A stretch of 64,000 nt of DNA from an uncultured Paracoccaceae bacterium (GCA_947501355.1 CANMVA010000003.1:80768-144767); one strand, 5' to 3'. Numbered from the stretch's first letter, positions 48,663-58,683 are shown. Notes: generated by a model from the sequence alone, not told the origin. Numbers and translations: made by a program.

Positions 48663-49330
48663 AACACGCCGATCTTGGTCGCCCGCATCACGGCCTCCAT
48701 ATTCGTGCCGACCTCCAGCTTGCGGTAGATGCTCGTAATGTGATTGCCCACCGTGCCCGCGCTGATCCCCAGCTGAGCACCAATCTCATGGCGCTTATAG
48801 CCCCGCGCCACGGCCCGCAGAATCTCGGTTTCCCGATCCGTCAGATGGCATTCGACCGCCTCCGGTTTCGGCTCCATCCCGGTATTCAGTACGGCCAGCA
48901 AATGCCGCGCGATCGCCGGGCTGATCGGGCTGCCGCCTTCCAACACGGCCAGGATATCGTCGCCGATCTGGCGCAGCGCGCCGCTTTTCAGGATATACCC
49001 CTTGGCCCCGGCCTGCAGCGCCTCGAACACGCGGGATTCGTCGCCGAAAATCGACACAACCAGCGCATCGACCGTCCAATCCGCCTTGGCCGCGGCTTTC
49101 ACCGCCTCGATGCCGGAGCCGTCGGGCAGGCCGATATCCACCAGCACGATGCGCGGGCGCAAATCGTAAAGAAGGTTAATCCCCTGATCCAATGTCGTGG
49201 CCACACCCGCAACCGTGACACCGTCCGTGGAGGTAACCGCCTCGGTCAGGCGCGCCGCGATATCGGCGCGATCCTCGATGATCAGAACCGTCTCTTCAGG
49301 ACCACCGCGAAGATCTCTATCCGCATCCAT
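48659..49330 (-). CDS. NarL/FixJ-type response regulator
   Basis: 223-aa regulator: receiver domain with the phospho-acceptor Asp65 in IVLVDIGLPDGSG, then a LuxR-type HTH (LTDRETEILRAVARGYKRHE and GISAGTVGNHI). ATG 49330 is chosen because AGG lies nine bases upstream; earlier ATG and TTG codons are possible. It sits 23 bases after the autotransporter gene and overlaps the kinase gene, so all three are probably one transcript. Confidence 0.88.
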   Translation of the reverse strand: MDADRDLRGGPEETVLIIEDRADIAARLTEAVTSTDGVTVAGVATTLDQGINLLYDLRPRIVLVDIGLPDGSGIEAVKAAAKADWTVDALVVSIFGDESRVFEALQAGAKGYILKSGALRQIGDDILAVLEGGSPISPAIARHLLAVLNTGMEPKPEAVECHLTDRETEILRAVARGYKRHEIGAQLGISAGTVGNHITSIYRKLEVGTNMEAVMRATKIGVL

Positions 49331-49353
49331 GTGCATCATCCTAGCATAGGCGC

Positions 49354-52300
49354 TCAAAACGACATCGCAAAACCTGCGCTGACGCTTGAGCCAAACTGAT
49401 CGGTGCCGGACTGAAGCTGTCCCTGCACCGCAACAAATGTCTCGAAATTCCCCTGCGCGGGCCGGTGTGTCAGACGCAGATTCAGCGCGGCGAACGTGCT
49501 GTCATCGGTGTCCTCGATCATCTCGAACGCGCTGCCGGAGATGTTGGCAAGCGCTGCGCTGTAGCGATTGCTCTGATCGAGGTTGAGATGCACCGCAGCT
49601 CCCATATCCAGCGTCAGCGCACCGCCCCCCTCCAGCGCGAAGACGCGCTGCGCGTCCAGGCTGGCGACCAGATCAAGGCTGTGATGCTCCTGCGCGTCAA
49701 CCTTCAGGTTCAGATCGCCCGCGCCGCTTTCTTCAAACCCATCCGTTGTGACACGGAAGTAGTTCAGTCCAAGTTGCGGCGAGAGGGCAAAACCGCCCAG
49801 CTGCCCGGCCTCGACGCCCATGCGCAGATACGCGCTTTGATGAGTGCCGTCATAGCTGGCCAAGGCGCTGTCCCGCGTTGAGCCAAAAGCGATCCCGCGG
49901 GTCACATCATAGCTGTCCCAGCCAAAGCTCAGCCCGGCCTCGACATAGAGCCGCTCGGCAAACTCATGGCGCAGACCAAAGCCCAGGATCCGGCTCTCTC
50001 CGCTCAACTCCGAGCGGCTTTGATCCGCCCCCGCCTCAAACGCGCTCAGCCCGGCATAGCCCCAGATTGTCGTTGCGCTTTGCTCCAGATCGGCCTGAAA
50101 CCCGACACGCACATCGCGCGACTGGCCGCCGTAAAGCCGCTCGGCATCGCCAGCAAACCGGGCGCGATTATAACTCAAACGCCCATCCGCCCAGAAGGAA
50201 AGCCCCATGCTTTTCGCACCCTTGGCCCGCCGTCCGGCCCGCGCAATGGCCTGCGACCCTCCCCCGCGTCTGCGCCGCTCGGGCCCGCATCGCCCCCATC
50301 TGCTGCACACGCGCCATGTCATGAACTTCCGGCATCAGCTGGCCCAAGGCAGCATCCTTGGCCACGTCGCCCACAAGCCCCTCGTCGATCTCCGTCAGCA
50401 CCGCATCAAGTTGAGGCGTGACGAAAGGCAGATTGTCCAGCATCCGGCCAACGCGTTTGCGATCCGGGTGGATGCCGTAGCCCTCAAAATCCGACAGGCT
50501 GACACCGCTCAGGTCCAACGCCTCGATGCCCGTGTAGGCATAAGTCTCGAACCGGAAGGTGAACGCGCCATCACCGGTGCGTATCTTCTGCAACGCGGCA
50601 AGCTCGCCGGGCAAAACCCGCTTGAATTCCAGCTTTACCGTGTCCGCACGGGTCTGGCCGTTGCCCGCCAAAACACCCGTGATGCGCGCGTTATTGCGCA
50701 GCACGAACGTGTCATCACCAGTTCCCCCCTGCACAGCCCCGATCGTCTGGGAGCGGTCGCCAAGCAGCGCCAAGTTCTCCCCGCTGGTGAATGCCACAGC
50801 CGTGCCATCCGTGCCCTCGATCCGCCCGAATGTCTCAACCCGGTTGCCCGTTCCCGCGCCAAAGGACACACCGGTTGAACCAAGAATGACCCCGGTCTCG
50901 GCATTGAAAACCGCATTGTCGCGCACCACACCCATCGTGCTGCCCGCACCCCCCATGAACGACACCGCAACGCCCCCCGCCTCAATCCGACCCGAGTTGC
51001 GCACAATGTTGCCGATCACATCGCCGCCAGCGCCCGCCGAGGCCGCCGCGGCAAAGGTCCCGATCAAAGTGCCAGCTGCCCCAATCTGCCCATCAATTCC
51101 TTGCGTGCCTACGTTGACGACGGCGTTGTCGACGCGGGTCGGGAAGTTAAAACCACCAAGCCCCGCTCGGGCACGAACAGTGCTGGGTGTACCATCCACA
51201 CCGCTGGCCCCTGCCGCGCCCCCGGCACCGCCCTCGAACGAGAGCGCCGTACCTTGCGCAAAAAGATCTCCGCTGTTGCGCAAACTGTTGCTACGCACAT
51301 CTCCACCGCGCCCGCCAGCGCCCCCAGCGGCACCGCGCAGACCATCACCAGAATCGCCGCCCCCGTCTCCACCATCGCCCGCCTGCCCGGCTGCGCCATC
51401 GCCCCCGTCAGGCGCATTGCCGACACAGACTTCACTTGTGAAATCCGGCGGGTTGAACGGGTTGGGAACGTCGATACACAATCCTTCCCCGCCGTCGCCC
51501 CCTTTGCTGGGCTTTCCGCCAGAGGCACCCGCACCCCCGCTGCCGCCTGCGCCACCAGCTCCGCCGCTTCCTCCTGCGCCCCCCTGACCGCCTTGCCCGC
51601 CCAGGCCACCAAGAAACTGCACCCCGACCCCGGCTGCGCGAACCTGACCCGAAATGCTGACCGTAGAGTCAGTAACCGCGCCGCCAGCGCCACCGATCGC
51701 GCCCAGACCACCTTCGCCACCCGTGCCCCCGAGGCCGCCATTACCGGCGTCAAGACCATCAGCGCCGTCTCCGCCATTGCCGCCTTTCCCGCCGTCTCCG
51801 GGTAAGAGGATGAAAGGAAACTCATCGACGAAAGCGTTCTGGCCGCTGTTGCCTGCCCCACCATCGCCACCCCCGCTCGCCCGAGGCAGCTCATGATGGT
51901 AACCACCGACGCCGCCAGCGCCACCGGCCCCTCCCGTTCCACCGCCAAAGCGCAGCGCCACCGAACCGGCAGCGTCGAGTTGGCCCGCAATCTCGACACC
52001 GTTGCCGGACACCGTGCCACCAGCTTGCCCGATCCCGCCATCGCCCCCGTGCCCACCCCAGCCTCCGTCAGGCGAATTCGTTCCATCGACATTCGAGAGC
52101 GTTTTAAACTGCGTGCGCCCCTGGCTTCCGCCCACACCATCGTCCCCGCACAGCGCCGAGTCCCCGACCGCACAGAGCGACCGCGTCGTTGAATCGTTTC
52201 CAGGCGTGGCATCCCGATAAACATCAACGGCCCAACGCAATGCGTCCGGAACACCCCTCGTCCCACGGCCACCGTCACCGCCTGCGCCACCTTGCACGCC

Positions 52301-52996
52301 TGCGCCGCCGGTGCCGCCGTCAAAGCGCAGACCACTGGCGCCAGCCTGCACCGCGCCGCGCAGCGACACCTGGTTGTTCTTAACGGCACCGCCTGTTTCG
52401 GACGTAGAGGCAAGGTCAGCCGAGGCGCCATCACCGCCCCGTCTGCCATTTCCCAACCGCATTTGAAAGGTTCGGGTGCCGACGTAACCGGAGTTGGCGC
52501 GTCCGGTTGCAACCTGCCCGGCTCCACCAGCCCCCCCGACGCCGTAAATCCCGCCATCGCCCCCGTCACCACCTTCAAAGACAAGCGCGTCCTGACCCAT
52601 ACGCAAAGACCCTGTCATCACGACGGTGTTTCCCGAAATAGCACCGCCTGACGCACCACGTGTCGCGACCTCGCCACCACCGCCATCGCCCGCATTCCGG
52701 AAGATTGCTCCTGATTGCCCGGCAATCCTCCCGGCCGCACCGTCCACACCCATACCGCCAGCACCCCCCTTTACAAACACGCCGCGCCCGGCGATGGATT
52801 GCAGAAAAGACAGCACGATCTGCCCGCCTCGAACATCCGCTCCGGCCTGCTCGGCAGCCCCGGCAGCACCCACTTGCGCGACTGCATCCTGCGCAGTTCC
52901 CTGACCGGGAGAGGCCATCGCCAAAACCCAGACCGCAGCCGATGAGGAGAGCCTGTGCAAACGCCGCGCGTCCATAGTGAAATCTGAAAAGTACAT
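49354..52996 (-). pseudogene. glycine-rich modular autotransporter, frameshifted between passenger and barrel
   Basis: Outer-membrane autotransporter of about 1210 aa if one base is corrected. A signal peptide follows MDARRLHR (ATG 52975; ATG 52996 also possible). The passenger (to about residue 850) has seven modules, each a short strand-rich part (NxVxxxG, ALxFxGG) followed by Gly-Gly-X runs. Two cysteine pairs (275/283 and 507/524) may form disulfide loops. The frame leaves the barrel at a run of five G (minus strand) at 50261-50265. Removing one G joins TRG to GSQAIARAGRR and the barrel SMGLSFWADGRLSYN, ending GFAMSF with the usual terminal Phe. This could be a sequencing error, a decayed gene or a phase switch. 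Confidence 0.82.
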
Positions 52997-54371
52997 CTAA
53001 AAATGTCCGCTTCGGGTAGGTTAAATGCCGCAATCGTGACGAAAGCTATCGTCGGAAGCCCGGACGCGACCATGTGTGAATCCACATGCACAAGGCGGTT
53101 TTCTGGGCCTGTCGGGATGCGGGATAGACAGAAAGAGCAGGCAGGTGCGGCCCGGCTTCGCTGTCACAGATGAAATAACACCCACACAGGTCCAAGTCCC
53201 CTCGGACCAACGGCCAACCCATCATTAGGCCCTCGCTCTGCCGAACCGCACCCCTTCAACGGGCGATCAATGCTGCGTTACAATATCCACTCACGAGAAG
53301 TAATTTTCTTCCCAGCCCTGACCCTAGGGCAGGCACAGCGGCGCTCATATATGTGGATTCACATGGTCCGTGCCGTCGCCAAGACCTTAACCAGACAGCG
53401 CCACTCCAAAGGCATTGCGCCGCCTGACGGCGTTGCCACGCCGTGCGCTGCTCCCCCGGCTTTTGCCCATGTCTGCTGTCGCTCCAAAGCCTGACACAAC
53501 CGCTCAAAACAAGCGCCGTTGCTCTGGAACAGGCCAATATCGCGCGCGGCTTGGTCGCAACCGGCACCACAATCCCAAAAAAAGCACACCATACAATAAA
53601 ATATGGGCCAGGAAACACGCATCAGCCGTCAAAGCATTCGCAACCACCACACGTTCTCCCGGTTCCGAAAATAAGCCTTCCGCACCAAAGAGCACGCCTC
53701 CCCACGGCCCGCGTTCCGACAGATCACCCTACCCTGCCATCGCGCCCTCCAGGATGCACGTCACGCAACGTCCGCAACCTGCCAACGCGTTAACCTTAAC
53801 GCGCGCCCGCGCCCCTTCGCTTTTTTCCAAGTATCCAACCCGGCAGGCGTCCCGCAGCGCGCATGCCGGTCAAAACAACCTAACGCACGCCACCACCATT
53901 GACCCACCGCACGGCTGGCAGCCCTATCGCCGCTCACCAGCGCACTGCCCACCACCGCCACACGATCCAAATACCAGTCACAGGCCCCGGCACATGCCCC
54001 ATCACCCTTAACGCTGGCACGCCAACCCCCACCCCTTTGCGAACCCCACCGTTAACCTTAACGCGCAGACGCCACTGCACCGCTGCACATCCGGTCTTCT
54101 TTTGCCCAAAAATACCTCAACCAACAGCCGCCACCCGGCACTGAGCCCTCCTCCACCGCGCGCGACAAACCCGTCACCTGCTCAGCCCCGCGCCTCCGCA
54201 TCTCGACCAGGTCTGACGATGTGGTGACTGCGATATCGCGCTGACCCGTTGAGCCACCCGCTAGCGCACACGCTTCCGCCTAGTCCAACGACAGCAACAT
54301 CGCGAGAACCACCACGCCCGGCCAGACAACAGCCCTGAAACCGACGACCCGAAAACCCCGCCGACCCCCTC
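52997..54371. other. 1.4-kb stretch without a convincing gene
   Basis: Several open frames exist on both strands, but none has a good start site, a recognisable domain or coherent composition. The right part (53700-54280) is unusually C-rich on this strand and contains repeat copies at 53790 and 54052. The left part must hold the autotransporter promoter. It may be the decayed remains of former genes. Confidence 0.6.
53790..53848. repeat. dispersed intergenic repeat, copy 4
   Basis: TTAACCTTAACGCGCGCCCG, then CCCCTTCGCTTTTTTCCAAG and CGGCAGGC, same order as at 28453. A weaker fifth copy begins at 54052 (TTAACCTTAACGCGC, then CTTTTGCCCAAAAATACC). Confidence 0.7.
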
Positions 54372-55178
54372 TCACGTCCAGATGAAATTCACAGTCCCAT
54401 CCGGCAAGACCCGCGCAGCAGAAAGCATGCCGCTCACATAGGCGCCCGTATCCAGCGAAATCCGGCTCTGCTCGAACCGGGGCGACGGCAGCGCGGTATG
54501 TCCATGGGCGATCCACAACCCGTCGGCGCGCGGCTTGTTGAAGAACTCCGCATGGCCCCAAAGCAGCGTATGGCGTGATTGCTCTTTCAGCGGCAACGCA
54601 GGGTCCGCCGCCGCATGCACGCAGACCAGCGATCCGCTTTTCCACATCTTCGGCAGGCGGCGCATCCACATTTCCAGCCCGTCCGGAAGGGCAGACCGCA
54701 GCGCCGCGGCAGCCGCCTCCAGCGCGGGTAGCGGGGAGGTTTCCGTCACCCCGCCAAGCCCGAAACTGGCCAGCGTCTGCAAACCGCCATGGCGCAGCCA
54801 GCGCGCACGACGCCGGTCCGGCTGGTGCAGAAACTCCAGCATCATCCGCTCGTGATTGCCCATCAGGCAAATAAACCGCGTCGGTTGTGCGTCGTTCAAG
54901 GCGCGCATGCGCGCCAGCACGCCTTTGCTGTCTTCGCCGCGATCAATGTAATCGCCCACGCAGACCAGCACGGGCGCGCCCACCTCGTGGCTGCCAATGT
55001 CCAGATCAATCCGTGCCAGCAGATCCTCGAACAGATCAAGCCGCCCGTGAATATCGCCGATCACATAGACCGGCATCCGGGGCTGCGGCAGGCCAAGATC
55101 GCTCTGCTCTGCCTTGGGCAGCCGCAGCGCCTCCACATGCGCGTCCTGCGCGCTGATCATTCGTTTGAGCAATCCCAT
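54372..55178 (-). CDS. serine/threonine-phosphatase-like metallophosphoesterase
   Basis: 268-aa PPP-type calcineurin-like phosphoesterase. All metal-site blocks are present: GDIHGRLDLF, GDYIDRGEDS, LMGNHERM and AHGHTALPSP. Relatives cleave phosphoproteins or diadenosine tetraphosphate, and the sequence does not decide between them. Divergent from the UDP-glucose dehydrogenase gene, with about 158 bases between them. A phosphatase near a BY-kinase at 63 kb is noted but probably coincidental. Confidence 0.88.
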   Translation of the reverse strand: MGLLKRMISAQDAHVEALRLPKAEQSDLGLPQPRMPVYVIGDIHGRLDLFEDLLARIDLDIGSHEVGAPVLVCVGDYIDRGEDSKGVLARMRALNDAQPTRFICLMGNHERMMLEFLHQPDRRRARWLRHGGLQTLASFGLGGVTETSPLPALEAAAAALRSALPDGLEMWMRRLPKMWKSGSLVCVHAAADPALPLKEQSRHTLLWGHAEFFNKPRADGLWIAHGHTALPSPRFEQSRISLDTGAYVSGMLSAARVLPDGTVNFIWT

Positions 55179-55336
55179 TCTCTGGCCTCGTTCTCAAAGG
55201 GGGTCTCCAACCCGTTGCAACAGGGTTACCGCGAAACGGTTAACAGCTCGCAAACGCCTTCCCCATCGCGGCGAAACCCGCTAGAGCGGTGCAGAATTCA
55301 AACAGCGCCCCTTATTTTCGGGCAAAGGACGACAAG

Positions 55337-56665
55337 ATGAAAATCGCGATGATCGGCACCGGCTATGTGGGCCTTGTTTCGGGCGTGTGTTTCTCCGATT
55401 TCGGACATGACGTGGTCTGCGTCGACAAGGACCCCCGCAAGATCGAGATGCTGGAGGCCGGAGAGGTTCCCATCTACGAGCCCGGCCTTGATGTGCTCAT
55501 GGCGAAAAACGTCGAAGCGGGTCGTTTGACCTTCACCGGTGACCTTGCCAAAGCCATCGACGGGGCCGATGCGGTCTTCATCGCCGTCGGCACGCCGACC
55601 CGCCGCGGGGATGGCCATGCGGATCTGCGCTTTGTCTACGCCGCCGCCGAGGAAATCGCCCAGAAGGCAACCAACCCCTTCGTCGTCGTCACCAAATCCA
55701 CCGTTCCCGTCGGCACCAACCGCCAAGTCGCCAAGGTTCTGGCCGACACCCGCCCCGATCTGGCGTTTGAGGTTGCCTCCAACCCCGAATTCCTGCGCGA
55801 AGGCGCGGCGATTGACGATTTCATGCGCCCCGACCGCGTGGTCGTCGGCGTGGAATCCGAGAGTGCCGAGAAGGTGATGGGCGACATCTACCGCCCCCTC
55901 TTCCTGCGCGATTTCCCCATCGTCTATACCGATCTGGAAAGCGCCGAGATGATCAAATATGCCGCCAACGCATTTCTGGCGACGAAGATCACCTTCATCA
56001 ACGAAATCGCGTCGCTCTGTGAGCGTGTCGGCGCGGATGTGAAGACCGTCTCCAAGGGCATCGGGCTGGACGGGCGCATCGGCAACAAGTTCCTGCACGC
56101 AGGCCCCGGCTATGGCGGCTCGTGCTTTCCCAAAGACACCCAGGCGCTGGCCCGCATCGGTCAGGATCATTCGATCCCGATGCGCATCACCGAGACGGTG
56201 ATCGAGGTGAATGAGGAGATCAAACGCCGCATGATCGACAAGATCATCGACCTCTGCGACGGCTCGGTGAACGGCAAGACCATCGCGGTGCTGGGAGTGA
56301 CGTTCAAACCCAACACCGACGACATGCGCGACGCCCCTGCCCTGACAATTGTGCCCGCTCTGGTGGGCAAAGGCTCCAAGGTCCGCGTCGTGGACCCGCA
56401 AGGTCTGCGCGAAGGCGAAGCCTTGCTGCCCGGTGTCACCTGGATCGAGGACACCTATGAAGCCGCCGACAAGGCCGACGCGCTGGTGCTGCTGACCGAA
56501 TGGAACGAGTTCCGCGCGCTGGATCTGGAGCGGATCGCTGGGTCGATGACCACGCCCGTCATGGCCGATCTGCGCAATGTCTATTCCAGCCGCGATGCGG
56601 GCGCTGCGGGCTTCACGCAGTATGTCTCCATCGGGCGCTCCGATATGGTGCCGCACGCCGATTAA
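55337..56665 (+). CDS. ugd: UDP-glucose 6-dehydrogenase
   Basis: 442-aa NAD enzyme making UDP-glucuronate for acidic exopolysaccharide. Motifs: MKIAMIGTGYVGLVSGVCFS, AVGTPTRRGDGHADL, TKSTVPVGTN, EFLREGAAI, the catalytic cysteine in GPGYGGSCFPKD and LGVTFKPNTDDMRDAP. ATG 55337 follows AAAGGA by eight bases; the frame upstream is not part of the protein. Distinct from the UDP-GlcNAc enzyme at 9341. Confidence 0.95.
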   Translation: MKIAMIGTGYVGLVSGVCFSDFGHDVVCVDKDPRKIEMLEAGEVPIYEPGLDVLMAKNVEAGRLTFTGDLAKAIDGADAVFIAVGTPTRRGDGHADLRFVYAAAEEIAQKATNPFVVVTKSTVPVGTNRQVAKVLADTRPDLAFEVASNPEFLREGAAIDDFMRPDRVVVGVESESAEKVMGDIYRPLFLRDFPIVYTDLESAEMIKYAANAFLATKITFINEIASLCERVGADVKTVSKGIGLDGRIGNKFLHAGPGYGGSCFPKDTQALARIGQDHSIPMRITETVIEVNEEIKRRMIDKIIDLCDGSVNGKTIAVLGVTFKPNTDDMRDAPALTIVPALVGKGSKVRVVDPQGLREGEALLPGVTWIEDTYEAADKADALVLLTEWNEFRALDLERIAGSMTTPVMADLRNVYSSRDAGAAGFTQYVSIGRSDMVPHAD

Positions 56666-56771
56666 TCTGCGCGCGGGCCGATGACATCTCGCGCACGTCT
56701 GCGTGAGGTCGATTGTGCGGCCCCGCCCGGGCGGTCATCTTAAGGCGGACACACACTCCGGGAGACCGCCC

Positions 56772-57230
56772 ATGAACCGCCGCACCTTCTTTCTTGCCAC
56801 CAGCGCCGCAGCCGTTGCCTTCCCCGTCCGTGGCAAAACCGCGTTCGAGGTTACCCGCACCGATGCCGAATGGCGCGCAATGCTGACCGACGCGCAATAT
56901 CGCGTCATGCGGCAGGAAGGGACGGAGCGTGCGTTTTCCAGCCCGCTCGACAAGGAATATCGCGATGGCGAATATCACTGCCGAGGCTGCGATCTGCACA
57001 TCTACAGCTCGAAGACGAAGTATGACAGCAGAACCGGCTGGCCGAGCTTTTACGACTCAGAGCCCGGCGCCATCGGGACGAAGACCGACTTCAAGCTGGT
57101 CTACCCGCGCACCGAATGTCATTGCCGCCGCTGCGGATCGCATCTGGGACATATCTTCAACGATGGCCCGCAACCGACAGGCAAGAGGCATTGCTTAAAC
57201 GGCGTCAGCCTCGTGTTTAAGCCCGCCTGA
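56772..57230 (+). CDS. msrB: peptide-methionine (R)-S-oxide reductase, Tat-exported
   Basis: 152-aa MsrB that repairs oxidised methionine. A twin-arginine signal (NRRTFFLATSAAAVAFP) implies periplasmic location. Zinc ligands are Cys70/73 (CRGC) and Cys118/121 (CRRC). The catalytic cysteine is Cys141 in RHCLNGVSL, after GWPSFY. GGGAGA precedes the ATG by six bases. Confidence 0.92.
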   Translation: MNRRTFFLATSAAAVAFPVRGKTAFEVTRTDAEWRAMLTDAQYRVMRQEGTERAFSSPLDKEYRDGEYHCRGCDLHIYSSKTKYDSRTGWPSFYDSEPGAIGTKTDFKLVYPRTECHCRRCGSHLGHIFNDGPQPTGKRHCLNGVSLVFKPA

Positions 57231-57275
57231 GGCGATCAGACAGCTTTCAGCCCCTTACGATGCCCGATTAACCTT

Positions 57276-57298
57276 AACGGCTCTCTCAGGGCCGTTTT
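57276..57298 (+). terminator. possible terminator after msrB
   Basis: Stem AACGGC (57276-57281) and GCCGTT (57291-57296) with a nine-base loop, followed by only a short T run. Modest stability. Confidence 0.45.
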
Positions 57299-57312
57299 CG
57301 CGGGGTCACTTA

Positions 57313-57393
57313 AAACTTAACATAATACTGGAGAGGCAGGCCCCCTCCCCTGCCAGTTTCGCAAAGGGTTACTCTCGGTATTATGTTAAGTTT
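57313..57393. repeat. 16-bp perfect inverted repeat near the partition locus
   Basis: AAACTTAACATAATAC (57313-57328) and its exact complement (57378-57393) lie 49 bases apart. Each arm contains TTATGTTAA, like the XerD half of dif sites, but no matching XerC half is seen. Could be a resolution or regulatory site. Confidence 0.6.
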
Positions 57394-57425
57394 CTCTAGC
57401 GTTTCGCACGGTATATTCAAAAGGC

Positions 57426-57442
57426 ACCCGTTTACGGGATCA
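57426..57442. repeat. iteron-like repeat on the parB side
   Basis: ACCCGTTTACGGGATCA matches the iteron-like repeats upstream of the initiator gene (consensus ACCCGTTTACGGGATGA) and is itself a CCCGT/ACGGG dyad. It lies about 3 kb from the others, on the other side of parAB. Confidence 0.55.
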
Positions 57443-57479
57443 CGCAAGATGTTGATAAAAAACAATTTTTTCTATGCTA

Positions 57480-57500
57480 TCTAAAAGTCGGACTTTTAGA
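57480..57500. promoter_or_regulatory. 21-base palindrome next to the partition sites
   Basis: CTAAAAGTC and GACTTTTAG flank a single G and extend by one more pair. Just before it is a promoter-like pair TTGATA (57452) and TATGCT (57473) with a short 15-base spacer, so it could be an operator for a plus-strand transcript. No gene follows. Confidence 0.4.
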
Positions 57501-57515
57501 GACCTGCGAAATACC

Positions 57516-57533
57516 GGTTTCGCATGCGAAACC
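57516..57533. promoter_or_regulatory. parS-like 18-bp palindrome, site 1
   Basis: GGTTTCGCATGCGAAACC is a perfect palindrome and occurs again at 57579. Its form (GTTTC...GAAAC) resembles ParB-binding centromere sites. It lies just downstream of parB and of its terminator. Confidence 0.7.
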
Positions 57534-57540
57534 ACCAACG

Positions 57541-57566
57541 AAAAAGCCCCGCCAAAATGACGGGGC
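57541..57566 (-). terminator. rho-independent terminator of parAB
   Basis: Read on the minus strand: stem GCCCCG/CGGGGC (57546-57551 with 57561-57566), nine-base loop, then TTTTT. Placed between the two parS-like palindromes. Confidence 0.8.
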
Positions 57567-57578
57567 CTGACGCCTTCG

Positions 57579-57596
57579 GGTTTCGCATGCGAAACC
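57579..57596. promoter_or_regulatory. parS-like 18-bp palindrome, site 2
   Basis: Second exact copy of GGTTTCGCATGCGAAACC, ending one base before the parB stop codon. Centre-to-centre distance to site 1 is 63 bases. Confidence 0.7.
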
Positions 57597-57597
57597 G

Positions 57598-58683
57598 TTA
57601 GACGGGCTCAAGAAGATGCTTAACCGCAGCCATGACTTCTTCGACCATGATCACATCCACCACCTTGCCTTCGAGCCGGATCAGATGGCTTCTCCCGTCA
57701 TGCTCGCGCCGCATCACGATGCCGTTTGCCAGATGCACCTCGTCCGCGCGCTCTATCCTGCGGCGTGCGGGCGTCACCGCCTTGCGCGGGGCGGAACGGT
57801 CATCCTGGCTCACCGTAAACGGCTCCAGAAGCTCCCACTCTGATTGCGGGTCCACCCCCTGCCCCGTCGCCAGAGCCGCGCGCATTTCGCGCGCGAAACC
57901 GGCCCGCAGCGCGCCGATCAGTTTCAGGCCCTGGCGTTCGTTCAGTGCGGTCGGAAAGACCAACAGATCGCCCAGCTCTTCATGCAGTTCCGCAAAGCCA
58001 CGGATCTTCGACCGCTTCGCTTTAGACCCCGCATGAAACAGCTGCGCCACCGCGTCCTCCACATTCGAGAACGCCGCCGCCTGCACCGCCATCACCGCGA
58101 TGCGCCCGCGCTCGTAATGGCTCAGATTGGCGCGAATCTCGTTCTCTTCGACCATGGCGACGTAAGCATCCGCCGCGTTCGCCGGTGTCCGTTTGATGGC
58201 GCGGATAGTCCTGAATTTCGGATCATCGGTTTCCGCCAAAAGCTGGCGAAACGCGCCCAGACGACGCCACCCGGAGATCAGCCCGTATTTGGCATTCGGT
58301 CCCGGCTTGGGCAGCCGATAGACCTCAATCGGCATCCGCAACCCATGCGCCAGAATGGAGTTGCGCAGCTCCTCCATCTCTTCGCCGTCAATCGCCATGC
58401 GGTCGCGCGACAGCTCATCTGCGTGGATTTCCACCAGCGGGATCTCCTGCACCAGCAGACCGTCTGCGACCGCCTTGCGCAGCACTTCGGCATCGGCCTT
58501 ATCGCGGGCCGCTTCCTCCCGCGCCTCGGCGCTTTCCGGGGTCGCTTGCGCCGCCGCGTCCGCCGCCACCTGCGCAATCGGCGGCAGCGCCCCGAACGCG
58601 CTTTTGGTTTCGCGTGCGAAACCCTCTTCGATGTCTTTCAGGCTGTCCTCTGTCGGGACTTCAAGCCGTCTGCGTTTCGCCAT
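57598..58683 (-). CDS. parB: ParB/RepB-type partition protein
   Basis: 361-aa centromere-binding protein. The ParB nuclease-like domain begins around residue 80 (IPLVEIHADELSRDRMAIDG) with LISGWRRLGAFRQL and MVEENEIRANLSHYERGRI, close to RepB/ParB of alphaproteobacterial replicons, followed by a DNA-binding helical region and a C-terminal dimerisation part. ATG 58683 follows AAGGAG by eight bases and lies inside the end of parA (23-base overlap). Its gene contains two variants of the 18-bp palindrome (57885-57898 and 58608-58621). Confidence 0.9.
   Translation of the reverse strand: MAKRRRLEVPTEDSLKDIEEGFARETKSAFGALPPIAQVAADAAAQATPESAEAREEAARDKADAEVLRKAVADGLLVQEIPLVEIHADELSRDRMAIDGEEMEELRNSILAHGLRMPIEVYRLPKPGPNAKYGLISGWRRLGAFRQLLAETDDPKFRTIRAIKRTPANAADAYVAMVEENEIRANLSHYERGRIAVMAVQAAAFSNVEDAVAQLFHAGSKAKRSKIRGFAELHEELGDLLVFPTALNERQGLKLIGALRAGFAREMRAALATGQGVDPQSEWELLEPFTVSQDDRSAPRKAVTPARRRIERADEVHLANGIVMRREHDGRSHLIRLEGKVVDVIMVEEVMAAVKHLLEPV
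58608..58621. promoter_or_regulatory. parS-like variant inside parB
   Basis: TTTCGCGTGCGAAA inside an 18-mer differing from GGTTTCGCATGCGAAACC at one base. Another variant, TTTCGCGCGCGAAA, is at 57885-57898. Confidence 0.5.

Noticed and set aside
53075..53363. 13-bp inverted repeat TGTGAATCCACAT / ATGTGGATTCACA
   Set aside because: At this spacing one such pair is not unlikely by chance and nothing between the arms looks like a mobile element.
53256..54011. Open frames in the gene-poor stretch (both strands)
   Set aside because: Compositions are Arg/Pro/His-rich in the plus frames, with no domains or start signals; treated as non-coding.
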